Part shown: positions 40,875 to 49,122 of the stretch, piece by piece
Position numbering within the stretch: position 1 is the first letter of the stretch
Layout of the letters: the number at the start of each line of letters is the position of its first letter
Assembly (NCBI RefSeq): GCF_016615815.1
Contig: NZ_CP067112.1
Span: 1,736,001 to 1,800,000, forward strand
DNA: 64,000 bases
Source: Luteimonas sp. MC1572
GTDB lineage: Bacteria; Pseudomonadota; Gammaproteobacteria; Xanthomonadales; Xanthomonadaceae
Reading direction: 5' to 3'
Translations under genes and position numbers: made by a program
The notes under the pieces: model-generated
What the model was told of the DNA's origin: nothing
What the model saw: the letters and a program-made list of their open reading frames with translations, nothing else
The model's database searches: none

Positions 40875-41693
40875 TCACACAGTGGATTTGATGGTGGCGC
40901 AACGTGACTCGGCGGGTTCGCTCGCGGCGATCTCTTCCAGAATCGCGCGATCGGGCTGCAGCGCCGCGCAAGGCGGCAGCACCAGCGTCGTCTGCGGACG
41001 CAGCCCCGCTCCCTCGAGGCCGGACAGCCGCATCCCCTCGATGCGCGGCCGTGCAATGGCGAGCGTAGCAGCTTCGTAAAGCGTCACGGTATGGTCCGCC
41101 GGGTAGTCCTGGAGCAGGCGCTGCAAGAGCAGGCGCTGCCACGCGCCCATGGGGAGTTGACGTCCTCCGGGGCCGGAAACGGCCATGCCCACCTGCCAGA
41201 GCACCAGCAATGCGCCGCGGTCCACGTGGCGCCGGTACTGCAGGAACTGCCCGGCTTCGAAATGCTGGCAACCGGTCGCGCCAGGATCCAGCCCGAGATC
41301 GGCATACAGGCAATCCTCGGCGGAGATGCCGGGCTCCATGTGCGCCTCGTAACCCTCGGCACGTGCCTGGGCGATGGCCTGGTGCGGCGCCACGGCGAAC
41401 ACGCCCGGATGCCCGTAGAACGCGGCGCATACGCGATGCCCGGCACGTACTTCGGACAGCAGCAGCGCGACCATCTCCGCATAGGCCTGGCGCCGCGAAC
41501 GGCCACCGCCGTAGCAGGGCTGCAGGCTGCGCACGTCGCGGTGCATGCCCTGCAGCCAGAGTTCGACCAGCGGATCGGACACCGCCATGAACACCACGTC
41601 CGCACGCTCGATCGTGGCGCGCGCGCGCGCGCCGATGTGGGCGCCCAGCATCATCCCGATGCCGACGCAGGCCAGGCTTCCCCGTTTCGACAT
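40875..41693 (-). CDS. Borosin-type peptide backbone alpha-N-methyltransferase
   Basis: The 272-residue protein has the tetrapyrrole-methylase fold. Its motifs match the borosin methyltransferases: 'AAFYGHPGVFAVAPHQA' (about 91-107) and 'PGISAEDCLYADLGLDP' (121-137), as in OphMA. The catalytic Y61, R67 and Y71 correspond to OphMA Y66, R72 and Y76; the residue matching Y63 is Gln. Borosin enzymes transfer methyl groups from SAM to backbone amides of a peptide. There is no fused substrate tail, so the substrate must be separate, as in SonM/SonA. It overlaps the GNAT gene by three bases (ATGA). Confidence 0.88.
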   Translation of the reverse strand: MSKRGSLACVGIGMMLGAHIGARARATIERADVVFMAVSDPLVELWLQGMHRDVRSLQPCYGGGRSRRQAYAEMVALLLSEVRAGHRVCAAFYGHPGVFAVAPHQAIAQARAEGYEAHMEPGISAEDCLYADLGLDPGATGCQHFEAGQFLQYRRHVDRGALLVLWQVGMAVSGPGGRQLPMGAWQRLLLQRLLQDYPADHTVTLYEAATLAIARPRIEGMRLSGLEGAGLRPQTTLVLPPCAALQPDRAILEEIAASEPAESRCATIKSTV

Positions 41694-42289
41694 CACCACG
41701 TCTCCTGCATCCCGCGCCCCGTACCAGTCGCCCGTCCGGCCTGCACCGCCGGGTTCCCACGCAGCTGCGCCCAGCGCGCCCGCGTCAGCTGCCAGCGGCA
41801 TTCTCCGGCAATGTCCTGCACTGCGACCTGGAACCCCAGGCGCCGCATCAGCGCACCCGCCGCCGCGTTGCCTCGCGCATGGCGCGTCCACAACGCCGGC
41901 AGCGCGGTGGAGGTGAACACCACGTCCGCCAATGCGGCGATGCCGGCGCTGGCAACGCCGGCCCCCTGTGCGTCGCGCGGCAGCAGGACGCCAACTTCGG
42001 CGTGGTCGTCAGCGTCCGGGCCGGCCTGCAGCGCCAGGAGTCCCGCGGGCGGCACGTCGACGCCGGCATCGACGCGCCGCGGAAGCAGCCAGTACGCGAC
42101 TCGCGGCGGACGCGCGGCGAGCTGGTCCATGACGCGTGCAAACGCCGCGCGCGCACGCTCGACGGTGAGCACCGCGCCGACGTGGCGCATCGCTTCAGGA
42201 TCGCCATACAGCGCGCAATACAACGCTTCATCCCGTGCCTGCAGCACCCGCAGCGGCGTCCCAGCGACCACAGGCGCGGCAAGCCGCAC
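41693..42289 (-). CDS. GNAT family acetyltransferase
   Basis: The 198-residue protein has the GNAT fold with the acetyl-CoA loop 'VLLPRDAQGAGVASAG' and a C-terminal 'ALMRRLGFQVAV' typical of ribosomal-protein or antibiotic acetyltransferases. The substrate is unknown. It begins with a GTG directly after the HD-protein stop codon and overlaps the methyltransferase start by three bases. The coupling suggests it acts in the same pathway, perhaps on the methylated peptide or its processing product, but this is inference. Confidence 0.8.
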   Translation of the reverse strand: MRLAAPVVAGTPLRVLQARDEALYCALYGDPEAMRHVGAVLTVERARAAFARVMDQLAARPPRVAYWLLPRRVDAGVDVPPAGLLALQAGPDADDHAEVGVLLPRDAQGAGVASAGIAALADVVFTSTALPALWTRHARGNAAAGALMRRLGFQVAVQDIAGECRWQLTRARWAQLRGNPAVQAGRATGTGRGMQETW

Positions 42290-42910
42290 TCAGCGCCGCC
42301 CGGCCAGCACGCGCTGCAGGTTCGCGCGTGCCTGCGCGTCGAGGCGCGCATGGAAATAGTCACTCAGGAAGATGCGCTCGCTGGCGAGCAGCGACTCCAG
42401 GAACTTCCTGCGCCCGCGGCGAAACATCCATCCGGGCACCCTTCCCCGGTACTCCTCGGCAATCCCGCGGTCGTAGGCATCGAAGTCCGCGGGCGCCGCG
42501 CCCAGGACGGCCATGTCGCAGTCGAGGAAATGCCGGGCGTCGTCGGCATCGTCTCCGTCACCGAGGTCCGCGGGCGCGAGGTGCCCGTGGCGCGCGGTGA
42601 GTTCGATCAGCCTGGCGACGCGAGCGCCATCGATGCCCGCATCCGCCATCCAGCGCGCGATCGCGTCGATGGCGAGCACGGCCGAGCGCGACTCGTTGTC
42701 GCTGCGGCCGGCCTCGTAGATCGCGTCGTGGTACAGGACGGCCAACCAGGCCTCGCGCGGGCGATGCCAGCCGGGGCCGTCGGCCACTTCGTCGAAACGC
42801 GCGAGCACCGCTTCGACGTGGTCAAAGCCGTGATAAGCGCGTGGTGGAGTGGCGTACGCGGCGCGAAGCGCGTCGAGTTGCCCCGGAGGCAGCGGCACGC
42901 GCTCATGCAT
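42290..42910 (-). CDS. HD-domain metal-dependent phosphohydrolase-like protein
   Basis: The 206-residue protein carries the HD superfamily metal ligands: H31 (with H27 close by) in 'YHGFDHVEAV', H61-D62 in 'LYHDAIYE' and D132 in 'FLDCDMAVLG'. Relatives are predicted phosphohydrolases of unknown substrate, often annotated as HD superfamily metal-dependent hydrolase. It is cytoplasmic. The ATG is eight bases inside the end of the upstream spermidine-synthase-like gene. It directly precedes the GNAT gene. Confidence 0.85.
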   Translation of the reverse strand: MHERVPLPPGQLDALRAAYATPPRAYHGFDHVEAVLARFDEVADGPGWHRPREAWLAVLYHDAIYEAGRSDNESRSAVLAIDAIARWMADAGIDGARVARLIELTARHGHLAPADLGDGDDADDARHFLDCDMAVLGAAPADFDAYDRGIAEEYRGRVPGWMFRRGRRKFLESLLASERIFLSDYFHARLDAQARANLQRVLAGRR

Positions 42911-43736
42911 CGCCGTGCCCCTTGCGCAGGCGAAGGGCGTGCGCGACGCGCTCGAACGACGCCGACAGCGCCGCCTGCGCCGCGGCCGGCAGGGACGCGC
43001 GCACGCGCGCAAGGCTCGCCTCGTCGCCGGCAGGTGCCGCGCCGGTCCACGCGAACACGACCAGGTTGCTCATTCGCGCCTCCTCCACCACCAGCACGTT
43101 GCCCGCGCCGAAACTGCGTCGCAGCCGCTCGACATGCGGCGCGGGATCGGCACAGAACAGGTTGGTGGCGAGCACCCCGCCGGGGCGCAGCGCGTCGCGG
43201 CAGGCATCGTGGAAGGCCGGCGTGGACAGCGCCGCGGGTATGCCGCCGGCGTCATAGCCGTCCACCAGCAGCATGTCGTAGCGCGCGGTGCGCGCCGCCA
43301 CGAACCGCGCGCCGTCATCCAGCACGACCTGCAGGCGGGCGTCGTCGTCGGGAATGCGGAACTCCCGGCGCAGCGCGATCACGCCGGGATGGTTCTCCAC
43401 GACCTCCAGCCGCGCCTCCGGCAGGTGCCGGTGGATGAACTTCGCCTGCGATCCGCCGCCCAGCCCGACCATGCAGATCGAACCCGGCCGCGGTTGCCAC
43501 AGCAACGCCGCAAGCATGGTGCGGGTGTAGTCGATCAGCAGCTGGTCCGGGGAACCCCCCAGCATCCGGCTCTGCGTCTGGCCGCGGGTGAACTGCAGCG
43601 CGGTGTAATCGCCGACCTGCCGCAGCCGGGCCGGACGCAGCGGCAGCCCGGTCGGGTCAAGTGGACGCACGCGGCGCCGCAGACCGGCAAGCCAGGTCGC
43701 AATCCGCTGCCCGAATCGGCCGTCATCCAACTGCAC
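42903..43736 (-). CDS. Spermidine-synthase-like methyltransferase-fold protein
   Basis: The 277-residue protein has the spermidine-synthase-type Rossmann fold with 'MVGLGGGSQAKFIH' (GxGGG at 91-95), E114 in 'LEVVENHPG' and 'LLVDGYDAGGIP'. It lacks the usual N-terminal beta domain of true polyamine synthases, so it may be an orphan aminopropyl- or methyltransferase. The GTG start is preceded by AGGTGG. It is the first gene of the run leading to the borosin-type methyltransferase. The 170 bases upstream form the divergent region to the secreted repeat protein. Confidence 0.8.
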   Translation of the reverse strand: MQLDDGRFGQRIATWLAGLRRRVRPLDPTGLPLRPARLRQVGDYTALQFTRGQTQSRMLGGSPDQLLIDYTRTMLAALLWQPRPGSICMVGLGGGSQAKFIHRHLPEARLEVVENHPGVIALRREFRIPDDDARLQVVLDDGARFVAARTARYDMLLVDGYDAGGIPAALSTPAFHDACRDALRPGGVLATNLFCADPAPHVERLRRSFGAGNVLVVEEARMSNLVVFAWTGAAPAGDEASLARVRASLPAAAQAALSASFERVAHALRLRKGHGDA

Positions 43737-43909
43737 GCACGTTCCACCTGCGAAGACGCGGGCAGCCTAGCGCAGCAGTGGTTCACCAGTCAGCACCGAT
43801 GCGACGTACACCGCCTGCTGAACGTCCCGTCGCCACCCTCGGAATTCTCAGAACCGGTTAAGCCGCCATCGTTTGAAGTGCGCATGTACCGACTTCCGAC
43901 GAGCCTGCC
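43737..43909. other. Divergent region between the borosin-like operon and the secreted repeat gene
   Basis: These 173 bases should hold promoters for both directions. I see no strong -10/-35 pair on either strand and no clear operator. The ribosome binding sites belong to the flanking genes. Confidence 0.4.
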
Positions 43910-45196
43910 ATGAGCCTGCGCCGATTCCACCTTGTCGCTTCGATCCTCCTCGCGGCCAGCCTGCTCGCTCCGGTCGCGGGCCATGCCCAGGAACGTGGTC
44001 CGCGCGGCGAATCGCGCCAGCAGCGTGACGAAGACGACGCGACGCGCACCGAGCGCGACCAGCGCACCCAGCGCGACGAGCAGCATCGAGAGGCGCGGCA
44101 GGGGCAACGCCGGCAGGACCGCCCACAGGCCCGGCCGCCTCGGGAGCAACAGCCTCGGGAGCTGGCCGGGCAACGCCAGGAGCAGCAGCCCCGGTCAAGG
44201 GTCCGGCCGCGCATGGAGGAGCTGTCGCGCCCCCGCGAGGCGCAAGTGCGTCAGCCGCGTAGCGAGCAGCAACCCCGGCCGGAATCCCGGTCGGCGCTGC
44301 GGGATCGGAATCGGGGCGATGACGTGCAGCGCCAGGCCCGGGAACGGGGCGACGACGTGCGGCGCCAGGCCCGGCAACGGGGCGATGACGTGCAGCGCCA
44401 GACCCGGGAGCGCCTGCAGCGGCAACGCGATGACAGCGCGCGCATCCAGGCGGAAGCGCGCGCGCGCACGGCGCGCGAGCAGGCAAGCGTCCGCGACAGC
44501 GAACGACGCCTGCGGGACGACCGACGCCAAGCCAGCAATCCTGGGCCGTCGCAGGCACGCGAGCGCATCCGCGAGGATCGCTTCCGCGACGACGGCCGCC
44601 AGGCCGGGCTGCGCGAGCAGCGGATGCAGGACCAGCGCCGCCGTGAAGCCGACTACGCGCGCCACCAGGCGCAACTGCGCGCCATCGAGCGCCGCCACGA
44701 GCAGCGCCTGGTGCAGCAGCAGCGCGCCCAGCAGCAGCGCTACATGCGTGACTACCACCGCCGCCTGCAGCAGCAGCACCTCGTGTGGCAGGCACAGGGG
44801 TATCGCAACACCAACGCGTGGTACGGCGCGCCGCTCAGCCACCGCTACTACCGCGATGGCCGGTACCACCAGGTAAGCCGCTACGCTGCGGACCTCCTGC
44901 AGCAGGCGGTGGACCTGGGCTACCGCGAAGGCCGGCGCGCCGGACGCGCGGACAGCGACGATGGCTGGCGGCCCGACTACCGCAACAGCTACGCCTACGA
45001 GGATGCCAGCTACGGGTACAACGGCTGGTATGTCGACCGGGACGAGTACAGCTATTACTTCCGCGAGGGCTTCCGACGCGGCTACGAAGATGGCTATTAC
45101 GACCGCAGCCGTTACGGCCGCCGCGGCGACGACGGCGACTACCTGATCCTGGCGGCGGTGCTGACGACGATCCTCGTACTGCAGCAGATCCACTGA
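43910..45196 (+). CDS. Secreted Arg/Gln/Asp-rich repeat protein
   Basis: The 428-residue protein has a Sec signal peptide (about 1-26, ending 'VAGHAQ'). A long, extremely Arg, Gln, Glu and Asp-rich region follows to about residue 300, containing three 11-residue repeats of the type Arg-Gly-Asp-Asp-Val-Gln-Arg-Gln-Ala-Arg-Glu. The C-terminal part (about 300-415) is rich in Tyr, Gly and Asp and ends with a hydrophobic stretch. No family is recognised. Charged low-complexity composition suggests an extracellular or envelope-associated, disordered protein. Confidence 0.75.
   Translation: MSLRRFHLVASILLAASLLAPVAGHAQERGPRGESRQQRDEDDATRTERDQRTQRDEQHREARQGQRRQDRPQARPPREQQPRELAGQRQEQQPRSRVRPRMEELSRPREAQVRQPRSEQQPRPESRSALRDRNRGDDVQRQARERGDDVRRQARQRGDDVQRQTRERLQRQRDDSARIQAEARARTAREQASVRDSERRLRDDRRQASNPGPSQARERIREDRFRDDGRQAGLREQRMQDQRRREADYARHQAQLRAIERRHEQRLVQQQRAQQQRYMRDYHRRLQQQHLVWQAQGYRNTNAWYGAPLSHRYYRDGRYHQVSRYAADLLQQAVDLGYREGRRAGRADSDDGWRPDYRNSYAYEDASYGYNGWYVDRDEYSYYFREGFRRGYEDGYYDRSRYGRRGDDGDYLILAAVLTTILVLQQIH
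44312..44410 (+). repeat. Three tandem 33-bp repeats in the secreted protein gene
   Basis: Three consecutive 33-base units (44312, 44345, 44378) encode 11-residue repeats beginning Arg-Gly-Asp-Asp-Val. The copies differ at only a few bases. The in-frame unit length means copy-number change would not break the reading frame. Confidence 0.85.
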
Positions 45197-45206
45197 TCCG
45201 GCTGCG

Positions 45207-45473
45207 TCAGCGCAGCTGGCTGTCCTTGCTGCCACGGCGGTTGTAGCCACCCTGCGCACTGTCTTCCTCGTCGTGCGCGGACTGGCATGCCACGCACAGC
45301 CGCACCCCGGGCACGGCCTTCCGGCGCGCATCCGGGATGGCCGCCTCGCACTCCTCGCAGTGCGCCAGGCCCGGGCCCTGCGGCAACCGGCTGCGCGCCC
45401 GTTCGATGCCATCCTTCACGGTGGCATCGATCTGGTCCTGCACCGCTCCGTCTCCAGCCCAGCCTGTGGCCAT
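45207..45473 (-). CDS. DksA/TraR C4-type zinc finger protein
   Basis: The 88-residue protein has the DksA/TraR zinc finger 'CEECEAAIPDARRKAVPGVR' with the closing Cys pair 'CVACQ', preceded by a short helical region. It lacks the long coiled coil of DksA, so it is closer to small TraR/YbiI proteins that bind RNA polymerase. The partner and regulon are unknown. It is convergent with the secreted repeat gene. A 6-bp hairpin (45201-45216) overlaps the shared 3' end. Confidence 0.85.
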   Translation of the reverse strand: MATGWAGDGAVQDQIDATVKDGIERARSRLPQGPGLAHCEECEAAIPDARRKAVPGVRLCVACQSAHDEEDSAQGGYNRRGSKDSQLR

Positions 45474-45549
45474 GGTCGTGCCCCGCGTCGTGGTTGCCGT
45501 CCCGGGAGTTATCGGGACGGCGTGCCTTAACGCAAGCCCCCCGCGGCAG

Positions 45550-45789
45550 TCAGCCGCCGCAGCCGCCGCAGCAGGTCGAAGGCTGCTGCTCGACGGCAGC
45601 CGCGGCCGTTTCCAGGCCGGCGGAACTCACCAGGGCGGCCACTTCGGCGACGCCCAGGGACGTGGAGACCCGCAGCGGCGAGCCGCTGGCGTGCAGGTCG
45701 GCCAGTGCCGCTGGATCGGCGGCTCGCAGTGCCTCGTTGACGGCCGCCAGGTTGGCCACCCGGCCGCGCAGCGCGATTTCGTATTCCAT
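45550..45789 (-). CDS. Small protein with Cys-rich CCGGCGG tail, HMA-like
   Basis: This 79-residue protein starts 'MEYEIALRGRVANLAAVNEA' and has a predicted beta-alpha-beta-beta-alpha order, as in heavy-metal-associated (HMA) domains, but without the N-terminal CxxC. It ends in a compact metal-binding tail, Cys-Cys-Gly-Gly-Cys-Gly-Gly. I place the ATG at 45789. An FNR/ANR-like box lies 69-82 bases upstream of the start. A role in metal or redox sensing is only a guess. Confidence 0.68.
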   Translation of the reverse strand: MEYEIALRGRVANLAAVNEALRAADPAALADLHASGSPLRVSTSLGVAEVAALVSSAGLETAAAAVEQQPSTCCGGCGG

Positions 45790-45857
45790 GGTCTTGTCCA
45801 GTCGCAGGCGCCCATCGCGCCATGCGGCCATCGTCGGCCGTGCAGGCGGCGCCGGCC

Positions 45858-45871
45858 TTGATCGCGGTCAA
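45858..45871. promoter_or_regulatory. FNR/ANR-like palindrome
   Basis: TTGAT-N4-GTCAA matches the FNR/ANR consensus TTGAT-N4-ATCAA with one mismatch. It lies in the divergent region between the Cys-tailed protein gene (start 69 bases away) and the propeller-GGDEF gene (start 55 bases away). Anr boxes ending GTCAA are common in pseudomonads. Which gene it serves is unknown. Confidence 0.5.
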
Positions 45872-45925
45872 GCAAGACGCAGTGGCGGCAGCCACAGTGG
45901 CACGCATCTTGCATGCCCACAGGGA

Positions 45926-48900
45926 ATGCCGCGACCAGCCACCAGCCTGAGCACGAACGCCATCGCGGGCCTCCTGTTGCTGCTGTGCACATGGCCCGCA
46001 CTGGCGGCCTACACGTCCACCCCGCAGCGCCTGGAAGCGTTCGGCCCGGACGAGGGCCTGCCGCAATCGACTGTGAATGCGCTTGCCGGCGACGACCAGG
46101 GCTTCCTGTGGGTCGCCACGCAGGACGGACTGGCGCGCTTCGACGGCCATCGTTTCCAGTCGTGGCGGCGCGAACGCGGAAACGACCTGGGCCTTGCCAG
46201 CAGCAGCATCGACGCCCTCGCCTTCGATCGCGCCGCGACCAGGCTCTGGCTTGGCACCGACGACACCGGCGTTGAAATCATCCATCTTCCGAGCTGGGAA
46301 CGGATCCGCCTCGACCGCGGCGACGGGCTGTCCGACGACCGCACCACAGCGATCCTAGTCGACCCCGAGGGCGGTGCATGGATCGGGACCGCGGGCGGAC
46401 TCGACCACGTCGGCATCGCACCGCGCCATGTGCGCAAGCTGGGCGGCGGCGAGATCGTCGGCCTGGCACCGCTGCCGCAGGGCGGCGCGCTCGCGCTGGG
46501 CCGCGATTGCCGCCTGTGGCACGCCACGCGCGAGGCGATGACGGCCCTGCCACGGCGCGGCGGCGACAACGGCAGCGCCTGCATCGCACTGCAATCCGGA
46601 CCCGAGGGTGCGTGGGTCGCCAGTGAACGCGGCGGCCTGGCTCTGGTGGATGCCGCCGACGGGCGCCTGCTGCGCAGGTACGCGATCAGCGAACTGCAGC
46701 CCGATGCCAGCGTGCTCACCGCCCTGCTGCGCAGGCGCGACGGCAGCGTGCTGGCCGGCTTCGGCAACGGCTCCGTGACGCGGCTGGCTGCCGCGGGCGC
46801 CACGCCCGCCCCACTGCACCTCGATCGCGACCTCGGCAATCCGGTCGTGACCCTGTACGAAGGCGCGTCCGGCGCGCTGTGGATCGGCACGTACACGTCG
46901 GGCCTGTACTTCGCACGTCCGCTGTCGGACGTCATCCGCTTCGGCCGTTCCGACGCCGGGCGCATGGAAGGCTGGCCGAGCGTCAGCATGCGTGCACTCT
47001 GGCGCGCCGGCGAGCACTTGCTGGCCGGCACCGACAACGGCCTCATGGAGCGACGCACGGCCGGCCGCGACTGGACGGAGGTCGCCGGTTTCGAAGGCCA
47101 GTCGGTGCGCGCCATCGCCCGTGCGGAGGATCGCGGCTGGTGGATCGGCACCCAGGACGGCCTCTGGCACTGGCCGGGCACCGGCGCGCCCAGGCGCATC
47201 CCCGGCCTGCCCGACCCGCGCATCGACGCCATGCTGGTCGAGGGCGGCACCGTGTGGGTCGCGACCCGCGGTGGCCTGGCACGCGTCAGCAACGGAAAGC
47301 TGGTGGCGGACCCGACACTCGCACCATTGGCGGGCCGCCAGGTCACCGCGCTGCTGCGTGACCGCGACGGCCCGCTGTGGATCGCGACCAACGCCGCCGG
47401 TCTCTGGCGGCTCGACGCGGGCGCGGACGCCGCGCCATCGGAACACACCGGCCTGCACCATTCGCTCTGGTCGCTGACAGCCGACGACCAGGCGCTGTGG
47501 GTGGGCAGCTACAGCCATGGCCTGTACCGGATCGACCGCGACAGCGGCGCCATCCGCAACTACAGCGACCGCGACGGGCTGGGCAACAACGTCGTCTACG
47601 CCATCCTCGGCGACAGCGTCGGGCGCCTGTGGCTGAGCACCAACAACGGGCTGTCCGTGCTCGCCCCGGGCGAAGATTCCATCCAGGTGCTGGGCCCGCG
47701 CGACGGCCTGCAGAACCGCGAATACAACAGCGGCTCGGCGTTCCGCGACCAGGACGGCCTGCTGTACTTCGGCGGCACGCGTGGCCTGGACGTGCTGGAT
47801 CCCGACAAGCTGCCCCTGCAGAGCCCGGCGGCGCGCGCGGTGCTGACCACGCTGAGCCTCTCGCCTGGCGAATCCAACGGCGACGAATCCGGGCCGGTGG
47901 AATCGGACATCGTGTATGCGGACAGCGTGTCGCTGGCGTGGCGCGACAGGGTCTTCTCGATCGCCATGACGTCGATCGACTTCGGCGCCGCCGAAGTGGC
48001 GCAGCTGCGCTACCGGATGCGCGGGCTGCACGAGGCCTGGGTCTATCCGCGCGCACCACGCGCCGAGTTCTCGGTGAGCCGCCTGCCGCCCGGCGACTAC
48101 GTGCTCGAGGTCGAGGCGGCCGGGCGTGATGGCCGCTATGGCGATACGCGGCGCCTCGACCTGCACATGGCGCCGCCTTGGTGGCGCCACCCGTTCGCCT
48201 ACGCCGGCTACGTGCTGGCGGCGCTGCTGCTGGCCGCCCTGGTGGCGCGCCGCGCCGGCTCGGCGGTGCGTCGCGAGCGCCGCCAGGTCGAGCTGCTTGA
48301 GCGCACCGTGGCCGAGCGCACCGCGCAGCTGCAGGAGGCCAACCTGCGCCTGAGCACCACCAACGCCCAGCTCGACATCGCCACCCGCCGCGACCCGCTG
48401 ACCCGCATCTCCAACCGCCGCGACCTGCAGGACTGGCTTGGCCGCGAGGCTGGTGCGCTGCGTACCGCGATCGAACAGGCCGGCGGCCCGCTTGAGCGGC
48501 TGGTGTTCTTCATGATCGACATCGACGACTTCAAGCAGGTCAACGACCGCCATGGCCACCAGGCCGGCGACGAAGTGCTGGTGCACTTCGCGGACCGGCT
48601 GCGGCTGCTCAGCCGCGACTACGACCTGCTGGTGCGCTGGGGCGGCGAGGAGTTCCTGCTGATCACCCGCTTCACCCGCGTCGCCGATGCCGCCCAGCTT
48701 GCCGAGCGCATCCGCGAGGCGATCGCCGGCCAGCCGATCCGGGTCGCACCCGGGCTGGTGTTGCCGCTCACCTGCTCGATCGGCTTCGCGCCGTGGCCGT
48801 TCGCGCCGGAGTGCCCGGATGTCGGCGACTGGGAAGCCTGCGTTGGCCTTGCCGACCGTTGCCTGTATGCCGCCAAGCGCGGCACCAAGGATGCCTGGGT

Positions 48901-49036
48901 GGGCGTGGTGCCCGGGCCCCACCCCGACCGCACCGGGGTCCAGGCGCTGCTCGCGGGCGCCGCGCCCGCCGACGTCGGCGAGGACTGCGCGCGGGTGCTG
49001 CACTCGGGCACGGTGGCGCCGGGATTCACGCGCTGA
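45926..49036 (+). CDS. Two-component-regulator-propeller diguanylate cyclase
   Basis: The 1036-residue protein is a single-chain sensor. It has a signal peptide (about 1-27), a Reg_prop beta-propeller (about 30-640) with repeated 'Leu-Trp-Ile-Gly-Thr' type blades, a Y_Y_Y domain (about 650-750), one membrane helix (about 755-777), a short coiled coil and a C-terminal GGDEF domain. The active site GGEEF is at 906-910, with an RxxD inhibitory site at 897-900. It should make c-di-GMP in response to a periplasmic signal. The ATG at 45926 directly precedes the signal peptide; longer frames upstream are spurious. Confidence 0.9.
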   Translation: MPRPATSLSTNAIAGLLLLLCTWPALAAYTSTPQRLEAFGPDEGLPQSTVNALAGDDQGFLWVATQDGLARFDGHRFQSWRRERGNDLGLASSSIDALAFDRAATRLWLGTDDTGVEIIHLPSWERIRLDRGDGLSDDRTTAILVDPEGGAWIGTAGGLDHVGIAPRHVRKLGGGEIVGLAPLPQGGALALGRDCRLWHATREAMTALPRRGGDNGSACIALQSGPEGAWVASERGGLALVDAADGRLLRRYAISELQPDASVLTALLRRRDGSVLAGFGNGSVTRLAAAGATPAPLHLDRDLGNPVVTLYEGASGALWIGTYTSGLYFARPLSDVIRFGRSDAGRMEGWPSVSMRALWRAGEHLLAGTDNGLMERRTAGRDWTEVAGFEGQSVRAIARAEDRGWWIGTQDGLWHWPGTGAPRRIPGLPDPRIDAMLVEGGTVWVATRGGLARVSNGKLVADPTLAPLAGRQVTALLRDRDGPLWIATNAAGLWRLDAGADAAPSEHTGLHHSLWSLTADDQALWVGSYSHGLYRIDRDSGAIRNYSDRDGLGNNVVYAILGDSVGRLWLSTNNGLSVLAPGEDSIQVLGPRDGLQNREYNSGSAFRDQDGLLYFGGTRGLDVLDPDKLPLQSPAARAVLTTLSLSPGESNGDESGPVESDIVYADSVSLAWRDRVFSIAMTSIDFGAAEVAQLRYRMRGLHEAWVYPRAPRAEFSVSRLPPGDYVLEVEAAGRDGRYGDTRRLDLHMAPPWWRHPFAYAGYVLAALLLAALVARRAGSAVRRERRQVELLERTVAERTAQLQEANLRLSTTNAQLDIATRRDPLTRISNRRDLQDWLGREAGALRTAIEQAGGPLERLVFFMIDIDDFKQVNDRHGHQAGDEVLVHFADRLRLLSRDYDLLVRWGGEEFLLITRFTRVADAAQLAERIREAIAGQPIRVAPGLVLPLTCSIGFAPWPFAPECPDVGDWEACVGLADRCLYAAKRGTKDAWVGVVPGPHPDRTGVQALLAGAAPADVGEDCARVLHSGTVAPGFTR

Positions 49037-49122
49037 CCCGGGCCGGCGCAGATCCGCGCCATGCCCGAAATCGCAGCGCCTCTGCATGCGCCGTCGCCAC
49101 TGCGCCATGCGAGGATTGCGGC

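Noticed and set aside
44195-45412. 405-codon minus-strand frame opposite the secreted repeat gene
   Set aside because: It is a shadow: the plus-strand frame has a signal peptide and repeats, while the minus frame is Ala/Val/Leu-rich without a start context.
45287-45925. N-terminal extension of the propeller-GGDEF gene
   Set aside because: The upstream 213 codons have no signal or domain and lie across the promoter region and two minus-strand genes. The ATG at 45926 starts directly at the signal peptide.
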